Of a DNA stretch of 64,000 nucleotides, positions 23,169-37,799 are shown one piece after another (position 1 is the first letter of the stretch; each line of letters begins with the position of its first letter). This DNA comes from Coriaria nepalensis. Taxonomy: Eukaryota; Streptophyta; Magnoliopsida; Cucurbitales; Coriariaceae. The stretch covers positions 11,551,209-11,615,208 of the forward strand of contig CP114482.1 in NCBI GenBank assembly GCA_027186245.1, read 5' to 3'. Below the pieces are notes generated by a model. The model searched no databases, had not been told where the DNA came from, and was given only the letters and a program-made list of their open reading frames with translations. The position numbers and the translations under genes are program-made.

Positions 23169-25330
23169 AATTCTATTTTCGCATTTCAAACACAACTTTT
23201 GTGCAAAACATGCAATTGATCTATTGAAGGCAATTATGCTTTCGTTTAGCCTTAAAATCATGTCATTGAGTCTTCTCTAGTCATTAAATCAATTAAAAGT
23301 AAGTCGAAAGAATTCTATTTTTTCGTTCTTCAAACACGACTTTCGTTCAGAACTTCCAATTTAACCAATGAAGGCAACTATGCATCATATTTTTAGCCTT
23401 AAAATCATGTCATTGAGTTTCTTGTAGTCATCAAATCATTTCAAAGTGATTCGAACGAATCCTATTGTCGCTCTTTAAACGAGACTTTTGTGCATAACTT
23501 GCGATTGATCTATTCAAGTAAATTATCCATAGTTTAGCCATGAAATAATGTCATTAAGTCTCTTCTAGTAATTAAATCACTTCAAAGCAATTCGAACGAA
23601 ATCTATTTTCGTACTTGAACCACGACTTTCGTGCATAATTTGCAATGGATCTTTTGAAGGCAACTATGCATTTTATAGCCTTAAAATCAGGTCATTGAGC
23701 CACTTTGAGTCAATAAATCATACGAAATAAATTCAAACAAATTCTATTTTCGGATTTCAAACACAACTTTTGTGCAAAACATGCAATTGATATATTGAAG
23801 GCAATTATGCGCTTGTTTAGCCTTAAAATCATGTTATTTAGTCTTCTCTAGTCATTAAATCAATTAAAAGTAAGTCGAAAGAATTCTACTTTTTCGCACT
23901 TCAAACACGACTTTCGTTCAGAACTTCCAATTCAACCATTGAAGGCAACTATGCATCTTTTTAGCCTTAAAATCATGTTATTGAGTCTCTTGTGGTCATC
24001 AAATCATTTGAAAGCGAGTCGAAAGAATCCTATTTTCGCTATTTAAACGAGACTCTTGTGCAGAACTTGCGATTGATCTATTGAAGTAAATTACCCATTG
24101 TTAAGCCTAGAAATCATGTCACTGAGTCTCTTCTAGTAATTAAATCACTTCAAAGGAATTCAAACGAAATCTATTTTCGCACTTCAACCACGAATTTCAT
24201 GCATAATTTGCAATGGATATTTTGAAGGCAACTATCCATTTGTATAGCCTTAAAATCAGGTCATTGAGCCACTTTTAGTCTACAAATCATACGAAATCTA
24301 TTCAAACAAATTCTATTTTCGCATTTCAAACACAACTTTTGTGGAAAACATGCAATTGATCTATTGAAGGCAATTATGCGTTTGTTTAGCCTTAAAATCA
24401 TGTCATTGAGTCTTCTCTACTCATTAAATCAATTCAAAGTAAGTCGAAAGAATTCCATTTTTTCGCACTTCAAACACGACTTTCGTTCAGAACTTCCAAT
24501 TCAACCATTGAAGGCAACTATGGATCTTTTTAGCCTTAAAATCATGTCATTGAGTCTCTTGTTGTCATCGAATCAATTGAATGCAATTCGAACGAATTCT
24601 ATTTTCGCTCTTTAAAAGAGACTTCTGTGCATAACTTGTGATTGATCTATTCAAGTAAAATTACCCATTCTTTAGCATTGAAATCATGTCATTGTGTCTC
24701 TTCTAATAATTAAATCACTTCAAAGCAATTCGAATGAAATCTATTTTCGCACTTGAACCACGACTTTCGTGCATAATTTGCAATGGATCTTTTGAAGGCA
24801 ACTATGCATTTTATAGCCTTAAAATCAGGTCATTGAGCCACTTTGAGTCAATAAATCATACGAAATAAATTCAAAGAAATTCTATTTTCGGATTTCAAAC
24901 ACAACTTTTGTGCAAAACATGCAATTGATATATTGAAGGCAATTATGCGCTTGTTTAGCCTTAAAATCATGTTATTTAGTCTTCTCTAGTCATTAAATCA
25001 ATTAAAAGTAAGTCGAAAGAATTCTACTTTTTCGCACTTCAAACACGACTTTCGTTCAGAACTTCCAATTCAACCATTGAAGGCAACTATGCATCTTTTT
25101 AGCCTTAAAATCATGTTATTGAGTCTCTTGTGGTCATCAAATCATTTGAAAGCGAGTCGAAAGAATCCTATTTTCGCTATTTAAACGAGACTCTTGTGCA
25201 GAACTTGCGATTGATCTATTGAAGTAAATTACCCATTGTTAAGCCTAGAAATCATGTCACTGAGTCTCTTCTAGTAATTAAATCACTTCAAAGGAATTCA
25301 AACGAAATCTATTTTCGCACTTCAACCACG
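23169..25330 (+). repeat. Pair of about 530-bp segments two units apart (23660-24190 and 24798-25330)
   Basis: Both segments contain the shortened ATGCATTTTATAGCC in C (one base missing), TTTCGGATTTCAAAC and TTGATATATTGAAGG in D, GTTATTGAGTCTCTTGTGGTC and GCGAGTCGAAAGAATCC in A, and GTGCAGAACTTGCGATTG in B. GCATTTTATAGCC lies at 23668 and 24806, 1,138 bp apart. The unit between them resembles the left neighbourhood. Confidence 0.8.
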
Positions 25331-28300
25331 ACTTTCGTGCACAATTTGCAATGGATCTTTTGAAGGCAACTATGCATTTGTATAGCCTTAAAATCATGTC
25401 ATTGAGTCACTTTTAGTCAATAAATCATACAAAATCAATTCAAAGAAATTCTATTTTCGCATTTCAAACACAACTTTTGTGCAAAACATGCAATTGATCT
25501 ATTGAAGGCAATTATGCTTTCGTTTAGCCTTAAAATCATGTCATTGAGTCTTCTCTAGTCATTATATCAATTAAAAGTAAGTCTAAAGAATTCTATTTTT
25601 TTGTACTTCAAACACGACTTTCGTTCAGAACTTCCAATTTAACCATTGAAGGCAACTATGCATCTTTTTAGCCTTAAAATCATGTCATTGAGTCCCCTGT
25701 AGCCATCAAATCATTTGAAAGCAATTCGAACGAATTATATTTTCGCTCTTTAAACGAGACTTTTGTGCATAACTTGCGATTGATCTATTCAAGTAAATTA
25801 CCCATTCTTTAGCCTTGAAATCATGTCATTGTGTCTCTTCTAGTAATTAAATCACTTCAAAGCAATTCGAACGAAATCTATTTTCGCACTTCCACCACCA
25901 CTTTCATGCATAATTTGCAATAGATCTTTTGAGGGCAACTATGCATTTGTATAACCCTAAAATCATGTCCTTGAGTAACTTTTAGTCAATAAATCATTCG
26001 AAATCAGTTCAAGCAAATTCTATTTTCGCATTTCAAACACAACTTTTCTGCAACGCATCCAATTGATCTATTGAAGGCAATTATGCGTTTGTTTAGCCTT
26101 AAAATTATGTCATTGAGTCTTCTCTAGTCATTAAATCAATTAAAAGTAAGTCGAAAGAATTCTATTTTTTTGGACTTCAAACATGACTTTTGTTCAGAAC
26201 TTCTAATTCAACCATTGAAGGCAACTATGCATCTTTTTCGCCTCAAAATCATGTCATTGAGTCTCTTGTAGTCATCAAATCATTTGAAAGCAATTCGATT
26301 GAATTCTATTTTCGCTCTCTAAACGAGACTTTTGTGCATAACTTGCGATTGATCTTATCAAGTAAATTACCCATTGTTTAGCCGTGAAATCATGTCATTG
26401 AGTCTCTTCTAGTAATTAAATCACTTCAAAGCAATTCGAACGAAATCTATTTTCTCACTTCAACAACGACTTTTGTGCATAATTTGCAATAGATCTTTTG
26501 AAGGCAACTATGTATTTGTATAGCCTTAAAATCATGTCATTGAGTCACTTTTAGTCAATAAATCATATGAAATAAATTCAAACAAATTCTATTTTCGCAT
26601 TTCAAACACAACTTTTGTGCAAAGCATCCAATTGATCTATTGAAGGCAATTATGCGTTTGTTTAGCCTTAAAATCATATCATTGAGTCTTCTCTAGGCAT
26701 TAAATCAATTAAAATTAAGTCGAAAGAATTCTACTTTTTCGCACTTCAAACACGACTTTCGTTCAGATCATTCAATTTAACCATTGAAGGCAACTATGCC
26801 TCTTTTTAGCCTTAAAATCATGTCATTGAGTCCCTTTTGTCATCAAATCGTTTGAAAGCAATTCGAATGAATTCTATTTGGCTCTTTAAATGATACTTTT
26901 GTGCATAACTTGCGATTGATCTATTCAAGTAAATTACCCATTGTTTAGCCTTGAAATCATGCCATTGAGTCTCTTCTAGTAATTAAATCACTTCAAAGGA
27001 ATTCGAACGAAATCTATTTTCGCACTTCAACCACGACTTTCATGAATAATTTGCAATGAATATTTTGAAGGCAACTATGCATTTGTATAGCCTTAAAATC
27101 ATGTCATTGAGCCACTTTTAGTCAATAAATCAAAGGAAATCAATTCAAACAACTTTTATTTTCGCATTTCAAACACAACTTTTGTGTGAAACATGCAATT
27201 GATCTATTGAAGGAAATTATGCGTTTGTCTAGCCTTAAAATCGTGTCATTGAGTCTTCTCTACTCATTAAATCAATTAAAAGTAAGTCGAAAGAATTCTA
27301 CTTTTTCGCACTTCAAACCCGACTTTCGTTCAGAACTTCCAATTCAACCATTGAAGGCAACTATGCATCATCTTTTTAGCCTTAAAATCATGTCATTGAG
27401 TTTCTTGTAGTAATCAAATTATTTCAAAGCAATTCGAACGAATCCTATTGTCGCTCTTTAAACGAGACTTTTGTGCATAACTTGCGATTGATCTATTCAA
27501 GTAAATTATCCATAGTTTAGCCATGAAATAATGTCATTAAGTCTCTTCTAGTAATTAAATCACTTCAAAGCAATTCGAATGAAATCTATTTTCGCACTTG
27601 AACCACGACTTTCATGCATAATTTCAAATAGATCTTTTGAAGGCAACTATGTATTTGTATAGCCTTAAAATCATGTCATTGAGTCACTTTTAGTCAATAA
27701 ATCATATGAAATCAATTCAAACAAATTCTATTTTCGCATTTCAAACACAACTTTTGTGCAAAGCATCCAATTGATCTATTGAAGGCAATTATGCGTTTGT
27801 TTAGCCTTAAAATCATGTTATTTAGTCTTCTCTAGTCATTAAATCAATTAAAATTAAGTCGAAAGAATTCTACTTTTTCGCACTTCAAACACGACTTTCG
27901 TTTAGAACTTCCAATTTAACCATTGAAGGCAACTATGCATCTTTTTAGCCTTAAAATCATGTCATTGAGTCCCTTGTAGCCATCAAATCATTTGAAAGCA
28001 ATTCGAACGAATTATATTTTCGCTCTTTAAACGAGACTTTTGTGCATAACTTGCGATTGATCTATTCAAGTAAATTACCCATTCTTTAGCCTTGAAATCA
28101 TGTCATTGAGTCTCTTCTAGTAATTAAATCACTTCAAAGCAATTCGAACGAAATCTATTTTCGCACTTCAACCACGACTTTCATGCATAATTTGCAATCG
28201 ATATTTTGAAGGCAACTATGCATTTGTATAGCCTTAAAATCAGGTCATTGAGCCACTTTTAGTCTATAAATCATACGAAATCTATTCAAACAAATTCTAT

Positions 28301-30149
28301 TTTCGCATTTCGAACACAACTTTTGTGCAAAACATGCAATTGATCTATTGAAGGCAATTATGCTTTCGTTTAGCCTTAAAATCATGTCATTGAGTATTCT
28401 CTAGTCATTAAATCAATTAAAAGTAAGTCGAAAGAATTCTACTTTTTTGCACTCCAAACACGACCTTCATTCAGAACTTCCAATTCAACCATGGAAGGCA
28501 ACTCTGCATCTTTTTAGCCTTAAAATCATGTCATTGAGTCCTTGTAGTTATCAAATCATTTGAAAGCAATTCGAACGAATTCTATTTTCGCTCTTTAAAC
28601 GAGACTTTTGTGCATAACTTGCGATTGATCTATTCAAGTAAATTACCCATTGTTTAGCCTTGAAATCATGTCATTGAGTCTCTTCTAGTAATTAAATCAC
28701 TTCAAAGCAATTCGAACGAAATCTAATTCCGCACTTCAACCACAACTTTCGTGCATAATTTGCAATGGATCTTTTGAAGGCAACTGTGCATTTGTATAGC
28801 CATAAAATCATATCATTGAGTCACTTTTAGTCAATAAATCATACGAAATCAATTCAAACAAATTCTATTTTCCCATTTCAGACACAACTTTTGTGCAAAA
28901 CATGCAATTGATCTATTGAAGGTAATTATGCATTTGTTTAGCCTTAAAATTATGTCATTGAGTCTTCTCTAGTCATTAAATCAATTCAAAGTAAGTCGAA
29001 AGAATTCTATTTTTTCACACTTCAAACACAATTATCGTTCAGAACTTCCAATTCAACCATTCACGATAACTATGCATCTTTTTAGCCTTAAAATCTTGTC
29101 ATCGAGTTTCTTGTAGTCATCAAATCATTTGAAACCAATTCGAACGAATTCTATTTTCGCTCTTTAGACGAGACTTTTGTGCATAACTTGCGATTGATCT
29201 ATTCAAGTAAATTAGCCACTGTTTAGCCTTGAAATCATGTCATTGAGTCTCTTCTAGTAATTAAATCACTTCAAAGCAATTCGAGCGAAATCTATTTTCG
29301 CACTTGAACCACGACTTTCGTGCATAATTTGCAATGTATCTTTTGAAGGAAACTATGCATTTGTATAGCCTTAAAATCAGGTCATTGAACCACTTTTAGT
29401 CAATAAATCATACGAAATCAATTCAAACAAATTCTATTTTCGCATTTCAAACACAACTTTTGTCGAAAACATGCAATTGATCTATTGAAGGCAATTATGC
29501 GTTTGTTTAGCCTTAAAATCATGTCATTGAGTCTTCTCTAGTCATTAAATCAATTAAAAGTAAGTCGAAAGAATTCTACTTTTTTCGCACTTCAAACACG
29601 ACTTTCGTTCAGAACTTCCAATTCAACCATTGACGGCAACTATACATCTTTTTAGGCTTAAAATCATGTCATTGAGTTTCTTGTAGTCATCAAATCATTT
29701 GAAACCAATTCAAACGAATTCTATTTCCGCTCTTTAAACGAGACTTTTATGCATAACTTGCGATTGATATATTCAAGTAAATTACCCATTCTTTAGCCTT
29801 GAAATCATGTCATTGTGTCTCTTCTGGTAATTAAATCACTTCAAAGCATTTCGAACGAAATCTGTTTTCGCACTTCAACCACAACTTTCGTGCATAATTT
29901 GCAATGGATCTTTTGAAGGCAACTATGCATTTGTATAGCCATAAAATCATGTCATTGAGTCACATTTAGTCAATAAATCATACGAAATCAATTCAAACAA
30001 ATTCTATTTTCCCATTTCAGACACAACTTTTCTGCAAAACATGCAATTGAGCTATTGAAGGTAATTATGCGTTTGTTTAGCTTTAAAATTATGTCATTGA
30101 GTCTTCTCTAGTCATTAAATCAATTCAAAGTAAGTCGAAAGAATTCCAT
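25331..30149 (+). repeat. Diverse HOR units; oldest copy of the 4-kb super-repeat starts near 26170
   Basis: The A variant TTTTTCGCCTCAAAATCATG near 26235 and the set GATCATTCAATTTAACC, TATGCCTCTTTTTAGCC, CTATTTGGCTC and GCATCATCTTTTTAGCC (26770-27370) recur 3,984-3,987 bp downstream. Homology to that copy holds for about 26170-27870. A shorter two-unit echo pairs 28730-29010 with 29870-30148 (CACAACTTTCG, GCCATAAAATCAT, TCCCATTTCAGACAC, spacing 1,139 bp). GAGTCCC(C/T)TGTAGCCATC links 25691 and 27968 at four units. No gene is visible. Confidence 0.8.
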
Positions 30150-33100
30150 TTTTTCGCACTTCAAATACGACTTTCGTCCAGAACTTCTAATTCAACCATT
30201 GAAGGCAACTATGCATCTTTTTCGCCTCAAAATCATGTCATTGAGTCTCTTGTAGTCATCAAATCATTTGAAAGCAATTTGATTGAATTCTATTTTCGCT
30301 CTCTAAACGAGACTTTTGTGCATAACTTGCGATTGATCTTATCAAGTAAATTACCCATTGTTTAGCCGTGAAATCATGTCATTGTGTCTCTTCTAGTAAT
30401 TAAATCACTTCAAAGCAATTCGAACGAAATCTATTTTCGCACTTCCACCACGACTTTCATGCATAATTTGCAATAGATCTTTTGAAGGCAACTATGTATT
30501 TGTATAGCCTCAAAATCATGTCATTGAGTCACTTTTAGTCAATAAATCATATGAAATAAATTCAAACAAATTCTATTTTCGCATTTCAAACACAACTTTT
30601 GTGCAAAGCATCCAATTGATCTATTGAAGGCAATTATGCGTTTGTTTAGCCTTAAAATCATATCATTGAGTCCTCTCTAGTCATTAAATCAATTAAAAGT
30701 AAGTCGAAAGAATTCCATTTTTTCGCACTTCAAATACGACTTTCGTCCAGAACTTCTAATTCAACCATTGAAGGCAACTATGCCTCTTTTTAGCCTTAAA
30801 ATCATGTCATTGAGTCCCTTTTGTCATCAAATCATTTGAAAGCAATTCGAATGAATTCTATTTGGCTCTTTAAACGATACTTTTGTGCATAACTTGCGAT
30901 TGATCTATTCAAGTAAATTACCCATTGTTTAGCCTTGAAATCATGCCATTGAGTCTCTTCTAGTAATTAAATCACTTCAAAGGAATTCGAACGAAATCTA
31001 TTTTCGCACTTCAACCACGACTTTCATGAATAATTTGCAATGAATATTTTGAAGGCAACTATGCATTTGTATAGCCTTAAAATCATGTCATTGAGCCACT
31101 TTTAGTCAATAAATCAAATGAAATCAATTCAAACAACTTTTATTTTCGCATTTCAAACACAACTTTTGTGCAAAACATGCAAAATTGATCTATTGAAGGC
31201 AATTATGCGTTTGTCTAGCCTTAAAATCGTGTCATTGAGTCTTCTCTACTCATTAAATCAATTAAAAGTAAGTCGAAAGAATTCTACTTTTTCGCACTTC
31301 AAACCCGACTTTCGTTCAGAACTTCCAATTCAACCATTGAAGGCAACTATGCATCATCTTTTTAGCCTTAAAATCATGTCATTGAGTTTCTTGTAGTAAT
31401 CAAATTATTTCAAAGCAATTCGAACGAATCCTATTGTTGCTCTTTAAACGAGACTTTTGTGCATAACTTGCGATTGATCTATTCAAGTAAATTATCCATA
31501 GTTTAGCCATGAAATAATGTCATTAAGCCTCTTCTAGTAATTAAATCACTTCAAAGCAATTCGAATGAAATCTATTTTCGCACTTGAACCACGACTTTCA
31601 TGCATAATTTGCAATAGATCTTTTGAAGGCAACTATGTATTTGTATAGCCTTAAAATCATGTCATTGAGTCACTTTTAGTCAATAAATCATATGAAATCA
31701 ATTCAAACAAATTCTATTTTCGCATTTCAAACACAACTTTTGTGCAAAGCATCCAATTGATCTATTGAAGGCAATTATGCGTTTGTTTAGCCTTAAAATC
31801 ATATCATTGAGTCTTCTCTAGTCATTAAATCAATTAAAATTAAGTCGAAAGAATTCTACTTTTTCGCACTTCAAACACGACTCTCGTTCAGATCATTCAA
31901 TTTAACCATTGGAGGCAACTATGCATCTTTTTAGCTTTAAAATCATGTCATTGAGTCCCTTTTGTCATCAAATCATTTGAAAGCAATTCGAATGAATTTT
32001 ATTTTGGCTCTTTAAACGATACTTTTGTGCATAACTTGCGATTGATCTATTCAAGTAAATTACCCATTGTTTAGCTTTGAAATCATGCCATTGAGTCTCT
32101 TCTAGTAGTTAAATCACTTCAAAGGAATTCGAACGAAATCTATTTTCGCACTTCAACCACGACTTTCTTGAATAATTTGCAATGAATATTTTGAAGGCAA
32201 CTATGCATTTGTATAGCCTTAAAATCATGTCATTGAGCCACTTTTAGTCAATAAATCATAGGAAATCAATTCAAACAACTTTTATTTTCGCATTTCAAAC
32301 ACAACTTTTGTGCAAATCATGCAATTGATCTATTGAAGGCAATTATGCGTTTGTCTAGCCTTAAAATCGTGTCATTGAGTCTTCTCTAGTCATTAAATCA
32401 ATTAAAAGTTAGTCGAAAGAATTCTATTTTTTCGCACTTCAAACCCGACTTTCGTTCAGAACTTCCAATTCAACCATTGAAGGCAACTATGCATCATCTT
32501 TTTAGCCTTAAAATCATGTCATTCAGTCTCTTGTTGTCATCAAATCATTTGAAAGCAATTCGAACAAATTATATTTTCGCTCTTTAAACGAGACTTTTAT
32601 GCATAACTTGCGATTGATCTATCCAAGTAAATTACCCATTCTTTAGCCTTGAAATCATGTCATTGTGTCTCTTCTAGTAATTAAATCACTTCAAAGCAAT
32701 TCGAACGAAATCTATTTTCGCACTTCCACCACGACTTTCATGCATAATTTGCAATAGGTCTTTTGAAGGCAACTATGCATTTGTATAGCCTTAAAATCAG
32801 GTCATTGAGCCACTTTTAGTCTATAAATCATACGAAATCTATTCAAACAAATTCTATTTTCGCATTTCAAACACAACTTTTGTGCAAAACATGCAATTGA
32901 TCTATTGAAGGCAATTATGCGTCTGTTTAGCCTTAAAATAATGTCATTGAGTCTTCTCTAGTCATTAAATCAATTCAAAGTAAGTCGAAAGAATTCCATT
33001 TTTTCGCACTTCAAATACGACTTTCGTCCAGAACTTCTAATTCACCATTGAAGGCAACTACGCATCTTTTTAGCCTTAAAATCATGTCATTCAGTCTCTT

Positions 33101-33567
33101 GTTGTCATCAAATCATTTGAAAGCAATTCGAACGAATTCTATTTTCGCTCTTTAAACGAGACTTTTGTGCATAACTTGTGATTGATCTATTCAAGTAAAT
33201 TACCCATTCTTTAGCCTTGAAATCATGTCATTGTGTCTCTTCTAGTAATTAAATCACTTCAAAGCAATTCGAACGAAATCTATTTTCGCACTTCCACCAC
33301 GACTTTCATGCATAATTTGCAATAGATCTTTTGAAGGCAACTATGTATTTGTATAGCCTCAAAATCATGTCATGGAGCCACTTTTAGTCTATAAATCATA
33401 CGAAATCTATTCAAACAAATTCTATTTTCGCATTTCAAACACAACTTTTGTGCAAAACATGCAATTGATCTATTGAAGGCAATTATGCGTTTGTTTAGCC
33501 TTAAAATAATGTCATTGAGTCTTCTCTAGTCATTAAATCAATTCAAAGTAAGTCGAAAGAATTCCAT
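30150..33567 (+). repeat. Six-unit (3,418 bp) super-repeat, copy 1
   Basis: Marks recurring at +3,418 include TTTTTCGCCTCAAAATCATG (A, near 30219), TATGCCTCTTTTTAGCC (30779), ATGCAAAATTGATC (two extra A, near 31179), GCATCATCTTTTTAGCC (31351 and 32491), CTATTGTTGCTC, GATCATTCAATTTAACC with TTGGAGGCAAC, and TTCTAATTCACCATTG with CTACGCATC (near 33028). I saw very few differences between the two copies. Confidence 0.85.
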
Positions 33568-36500
33568 TTTTTCGCACTTCAAATACGACTTTCGTCCAGA
33601 ACTTCTAATTCAACCATTGAAGGCAACTATGCATCTTTTTCGCCTCAAAATCATGTCATTGAGTCTCTTGTAGTCATCAAATCATTTGAAAGCAATTTGA
33701 TTGAATTCTATTTTCGCTCTCTAAACGAGACTTTTGTGCATAACTTGCGATTGATCTTATCAAGTAAATTACCCATTGTTTAGCCGTGAAATCATGTCAT
33801 TGTGTCTCTTCTAGTAATTAAATCACTTCAAAGCAATTCGAACGAAATCTATTTTCGCACTTCCACCACGACTTTCATGCATAATTTGCAATAGATCTTT
33901 TGAAGGCAACTATGTATTTGTATAGCCTCAAAATCATGTCATTGAGTCACTTTTAGTCAATAAATCATATGAAATAAATTCAAACAAATTCTATTTTCGC
34001 ATTTCAAACACAACTTTTGTGCAAAGCATCCAATTGATCTATTGAAGGCAATTATGCGTTTGTTTAGCCTTAAAATCATATCATTGAGTCCTCTCTAGTC
34101 ATTAAATCAATTAAAATTAAGTCGAAACAATTCTACTTTTTCGCACCTCAAACACGACTTTCGTTCAGATCATTCAATTTAACCATTGAAGGCAACTATG
34201 CCTCTTTTTAGCCTTAAAATCATGTCATTGAGTCCCTTTTGTCATCAAATCATTTGAAAGCAATTCGAATGAATTCTATTTGGCTCTTTAAACGATACTT
34301 TTGTGCATAACTTGCGATTGATCTATTCAAGTAAATTACCCATTGTTTAGCCTTGAAATCATGCCATTGAGTCTCTTCTAGTAATTAAATCACTTCAAAG
34401 GAATTCGAACGAAATCTATTTTCGCACTTCAACCACGACTTTCATGAATAATTTGCAATGAATATTTTGAAGGCAACTATGCATTTGTATAGCCTTAAAA
34501 TCATGTCATTGAGCCACTTTTAGTCAATAAATCAAATGAAATCAATTCAAACAACTTTTATTTTCGCATTTCAAACACAACTTTTGTGCAAAACATGCAA
34601 AATTGATCTATTGAAGGCAATTATGCGTTTGTCTAGCCTTAAAATCGTGTCATTGAGTCTTCTCTACTCATTAAATCAATTAAAAGTAAGTCGAAAGAAT
34701 TCTACTTTTTCGCACTTCAAACCCGACTTTCGTTCAGAACTTCCAATTCAACCATTGAAGGCAACTATGCATCATCTTTTTAGCCTTAAAATCATGTCAT
34801 TGAGTTTCTTGTAGTAATCAAATTATTTCAAAGCAATTCGAACGAATCCTATTGTTGCTCTTTAAACGAGACTTTTGTGCATAACTTGCGATTGATCTAT
34901 TCAAGTAAATTATCCATAGTTTAGCCATGAAATAATGTCATTAAGCCTCTTCTAGTAATTAAATCACTTCAAAGCAATTCGAATGAAATCTATTTTCGCA
35001 CTTGAACCACGACTTTCATGCATAATTTGCAATAGATCTTTTGAAGGCAACTATGTATTTGTATAGCCTTAAAATCATGTCATTGAGTCACTTTTAGTCA
35101 ATAAATCATATGAAATCAATTCAAACAAATTCTATTTTCGCATTTCAAACACAACTTTTGTGCAAAGCATCCAATTGATCTATTGAAGGCAATTATGCGT
35201 TTGTTTAGCCTTAAAATCATATCATTGAGTCTTCTCTAGTCATTAAATCAATTAAAATTAAGTCGAAAGAATTCTACTTTTTCGCACTTCAAACACGACT
35301 CTCGTTCAGATCATTCAATTTAACCATTGGAGGCAACTATGCATCTTTTTAGCTTTAAAATCATGTCATTGAGTCCCTTTTGTCATCAAATCATTTGAAA
35401 GCAATTCGAATGAATTTTATTTTGGCTCTTTAAACGATACTTTTGTGCATAACTTGCGATTGATCTATTCAAGTAAATTACCCATTGTTTAGCTTTGAAA
35501 TCATGCCATTGAGTCTCTTCTAGTAGTTAAATCACTTCAAAGGAATTCGAACGAAATCTATTTTCGCACTTCAACCACGACTTTCTTGAATAATTTGCAA
35601 TGAATATTTTGAAGGCAACTATGCATTTGTATAGCCTTAAAATCATGTCATTGAGCCACTTTTAGTCAATAAATCATAGGAAATCAATTCAAACAACTTT
35701 TATTTTCGCATTTCAAACACAACTTTTGTGCAAATCATGCAATTGATCTATTGAAGGCAATTATGCGTTTGTCTAGCCTTAAAATCGTGTCATTGAGTCT
35801 TCTCTAGTCATTAAATCAATTAAAAGTTAGTCGAAAGAATTCTATTTTTTCGCACTTCAAACCCGACTTTCGTTCAGAACTTCCAATTCAACCATTGAAG
35901 GCAACTATGCATCATCTTTTTAGCCTTAAAATCATGTCATTCAGTCTCTTGTTGTCATCAAATCATTTGAAAGCAATTCGAACAAATTATATTTTCGCTC
36001 TTTAAACGAGACTTTTATGCATAACTTGCGATTGATCTATCCAAGTAAATTACCCATTCTTTAGCCTTGAAATCATGTCATTGTGTCTCTTCTAGTAATT
36101 AAATCACTTCAAAGCAATTCGAACGAAATCTATTTTCGCACTTCCACCACGACTTTCATGCATAATTTGCAATAGGTCTTTTGAAGGCAACTATGCATTT
36201 GTATAGCCTTAAAATCAGGTCATTGAGCCACTTTTAGTCTATAAATCATACGAAATCTATTCAAACAAATTCTATTTTCGCATTTCAAACACAACTTTTG
36301 TGCAAAACATGCAATTGATCTATTGAAGGGAATTATGCGTCTGTTTAGCCTTAAAATAATGTCATTGAGTCTTCTCTAGTCATTAAATCAATTCAAAGTA
36401 AGTCGAAAGAATTCCATTTTTTCGCACTTCAAATACGACTTTCGTCCAGAACTTCTAATTCACCATTGAAGGCAACTACGCATCTTTTTAGCCTTAAAAT

Positions 36501-36985
36501 CATGTCATTCAGTCTCTTGTTGTCATCAAATCATTTGAAAGCAATTCGAACGAATTCTATTTTCGCCCTTTAAACGAGACTTTTGTGCATAACTTGTGAT
36601 TGATCTATTCAAGTAAATTACCCATTCTTTAGCCTTGAAATCATGTCATTGTGTCTCTTCTAGTAATTAAATCACTTCAAAGCAATTCGAACGAAATCTA
36701 TTTTCGCACTACCACCACGACTTTCATGCATAATTTGCAATAGGTCTTTTGAAGGCAACTATGCATTTGTATAGCCTTAAAATCAGGTCATTGAGCCACT
36801 TTTAGTCTATAAATCATACGAAATCTATTCAAACAAATTCTATTTTCGCATTTCAAACACAACTTTTGTGCAAAACATGCAATTGATCTATTGAAGGCAA
36901 TTATGCGTCTGTTTAGCCTTAAAATAATGTCATTGAGTCTTCTCTAGTCATTAAATCAATTCAAAGTAAGTCGAAAGAATTCCAT
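33568..36985 (+). repeat. Six-unit (3,418 bp) super-repeat, copy 2
   Basis: All the copy 1 marks are present at +3,418: TTTTTCGCCTCAAAATCATG near 33637, TATGCCTC at 34197, ATGCAAAATTGATC near 34597, GCATCATC at 34769 and 35909, and TTCTAATTCACCATTG near 36446. The two copies are so similar that assembly duplication should be excluded as well as recent biological amplification. Confidence 0.85.
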
Positions 36986-37799
36986 TTTTTCGCACTTCAA
37001 ATACGACTTTCGTCCAGAACTTCTAATTCACCATTGAAGGCAACTACGCATCTTTTTAGCCTTAAAATCATGTCATTCAGTCTCTTGTTGTCATCAAATC
37101 ATTTGAAAGCAATTCGAACGAATTCTATTTTCGCTCTTTAAACGAGACTTTTGTGCATAACTTGTGATTGATCTATTCAAGTAAATTACCCATTCTTTAG
37201 CCTTGAAATCATGTCATTGTGTCTCTTCTAGTAATTAAATCACTTCAAAGCAATTCGAACGAAATCTATTTTCGCACTTCCACCACGACTTTCATGCATA
37301 ATTTGCAATAGATCTTTTGAAGGCAACTATGTATTTGTATAGCCTCAAAATCATGTCATGGAGCCACTTTTAGTCTATAAATCATACGAAATCTATTCAA
37401 ACAAATTCTATTTTCGCATTTCAAACACAACTTTTGTGCAAAACATGCAATTGATCTATTGAAGGCAATTATGCGTTTGTTTAGCCTTAAAATAATGTCA
37501 TTGAGTCTTCTCTAGTCATTAAATCAATTCAAAGTAAGTCGAAAGAATTCCATTTTTTCGCACTTCAAATACGACTTTCGTCCAGAACTTCTAATTCAAC
37601 CATTGAAGGCAACTATGCATCTTTTTCGCCTCAAAATCATGTCATTGAGTCTCTTGTAGTCATCAAATCATTTGAAAGCAATTCGATTGAATTCTATTTT
37701 CGCTCTCTAAACGAGACTTTTGTGCATAACTTGCGATTGATCTTATCAAGTAAATTACCCATTGTTTAGCCGTGAAATCATGTCATTGTGTCTCTTCTA
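36986..37799 (+). repeat. Extra single HOR unit plus start of the next super-repeat copy
   Basis: The unit at about 36417-36985 is repeated at 36986-37554: both contain TTCTAATTCACCATTG, CTACGCATCTTTTTAGCC and GTCATTCAGTCTC. After 37554 the TTTTTCGCCTCAAAATCATG mark returns (about 37623), 3,986 bp (seven units) after its predecessor, against six units for the interval before. The seven-unit interval is therefore explained by this inserted unit. Confidence 0.75.

Noticed and set aside
26190..26381. 63-codon frame in a different phase (A into B)
   Set aside because: Chance frame in satellite sequence; its partners at 30.2, 33.6 and 37.6 kb do not form a consistent conserved protein.
31118..31396. 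92-codon frames at 31118, 34536 and 42505 that are almost identical
   Set aside because: Their identity comes from the 3.4-kb and 8-kb super-repeat copies they lie in; the surrounding non-coding repeat is equally identical, so there is no sign of selection on a protein.
30150..36985. Purely artefactual assembly duplication
   Set aside because: This cannot be excluded, but the copies keep the HOR register and fit the same pattern of unit-length changes seen elsewhere. It is therefore kept as a real repeat with a stated check.
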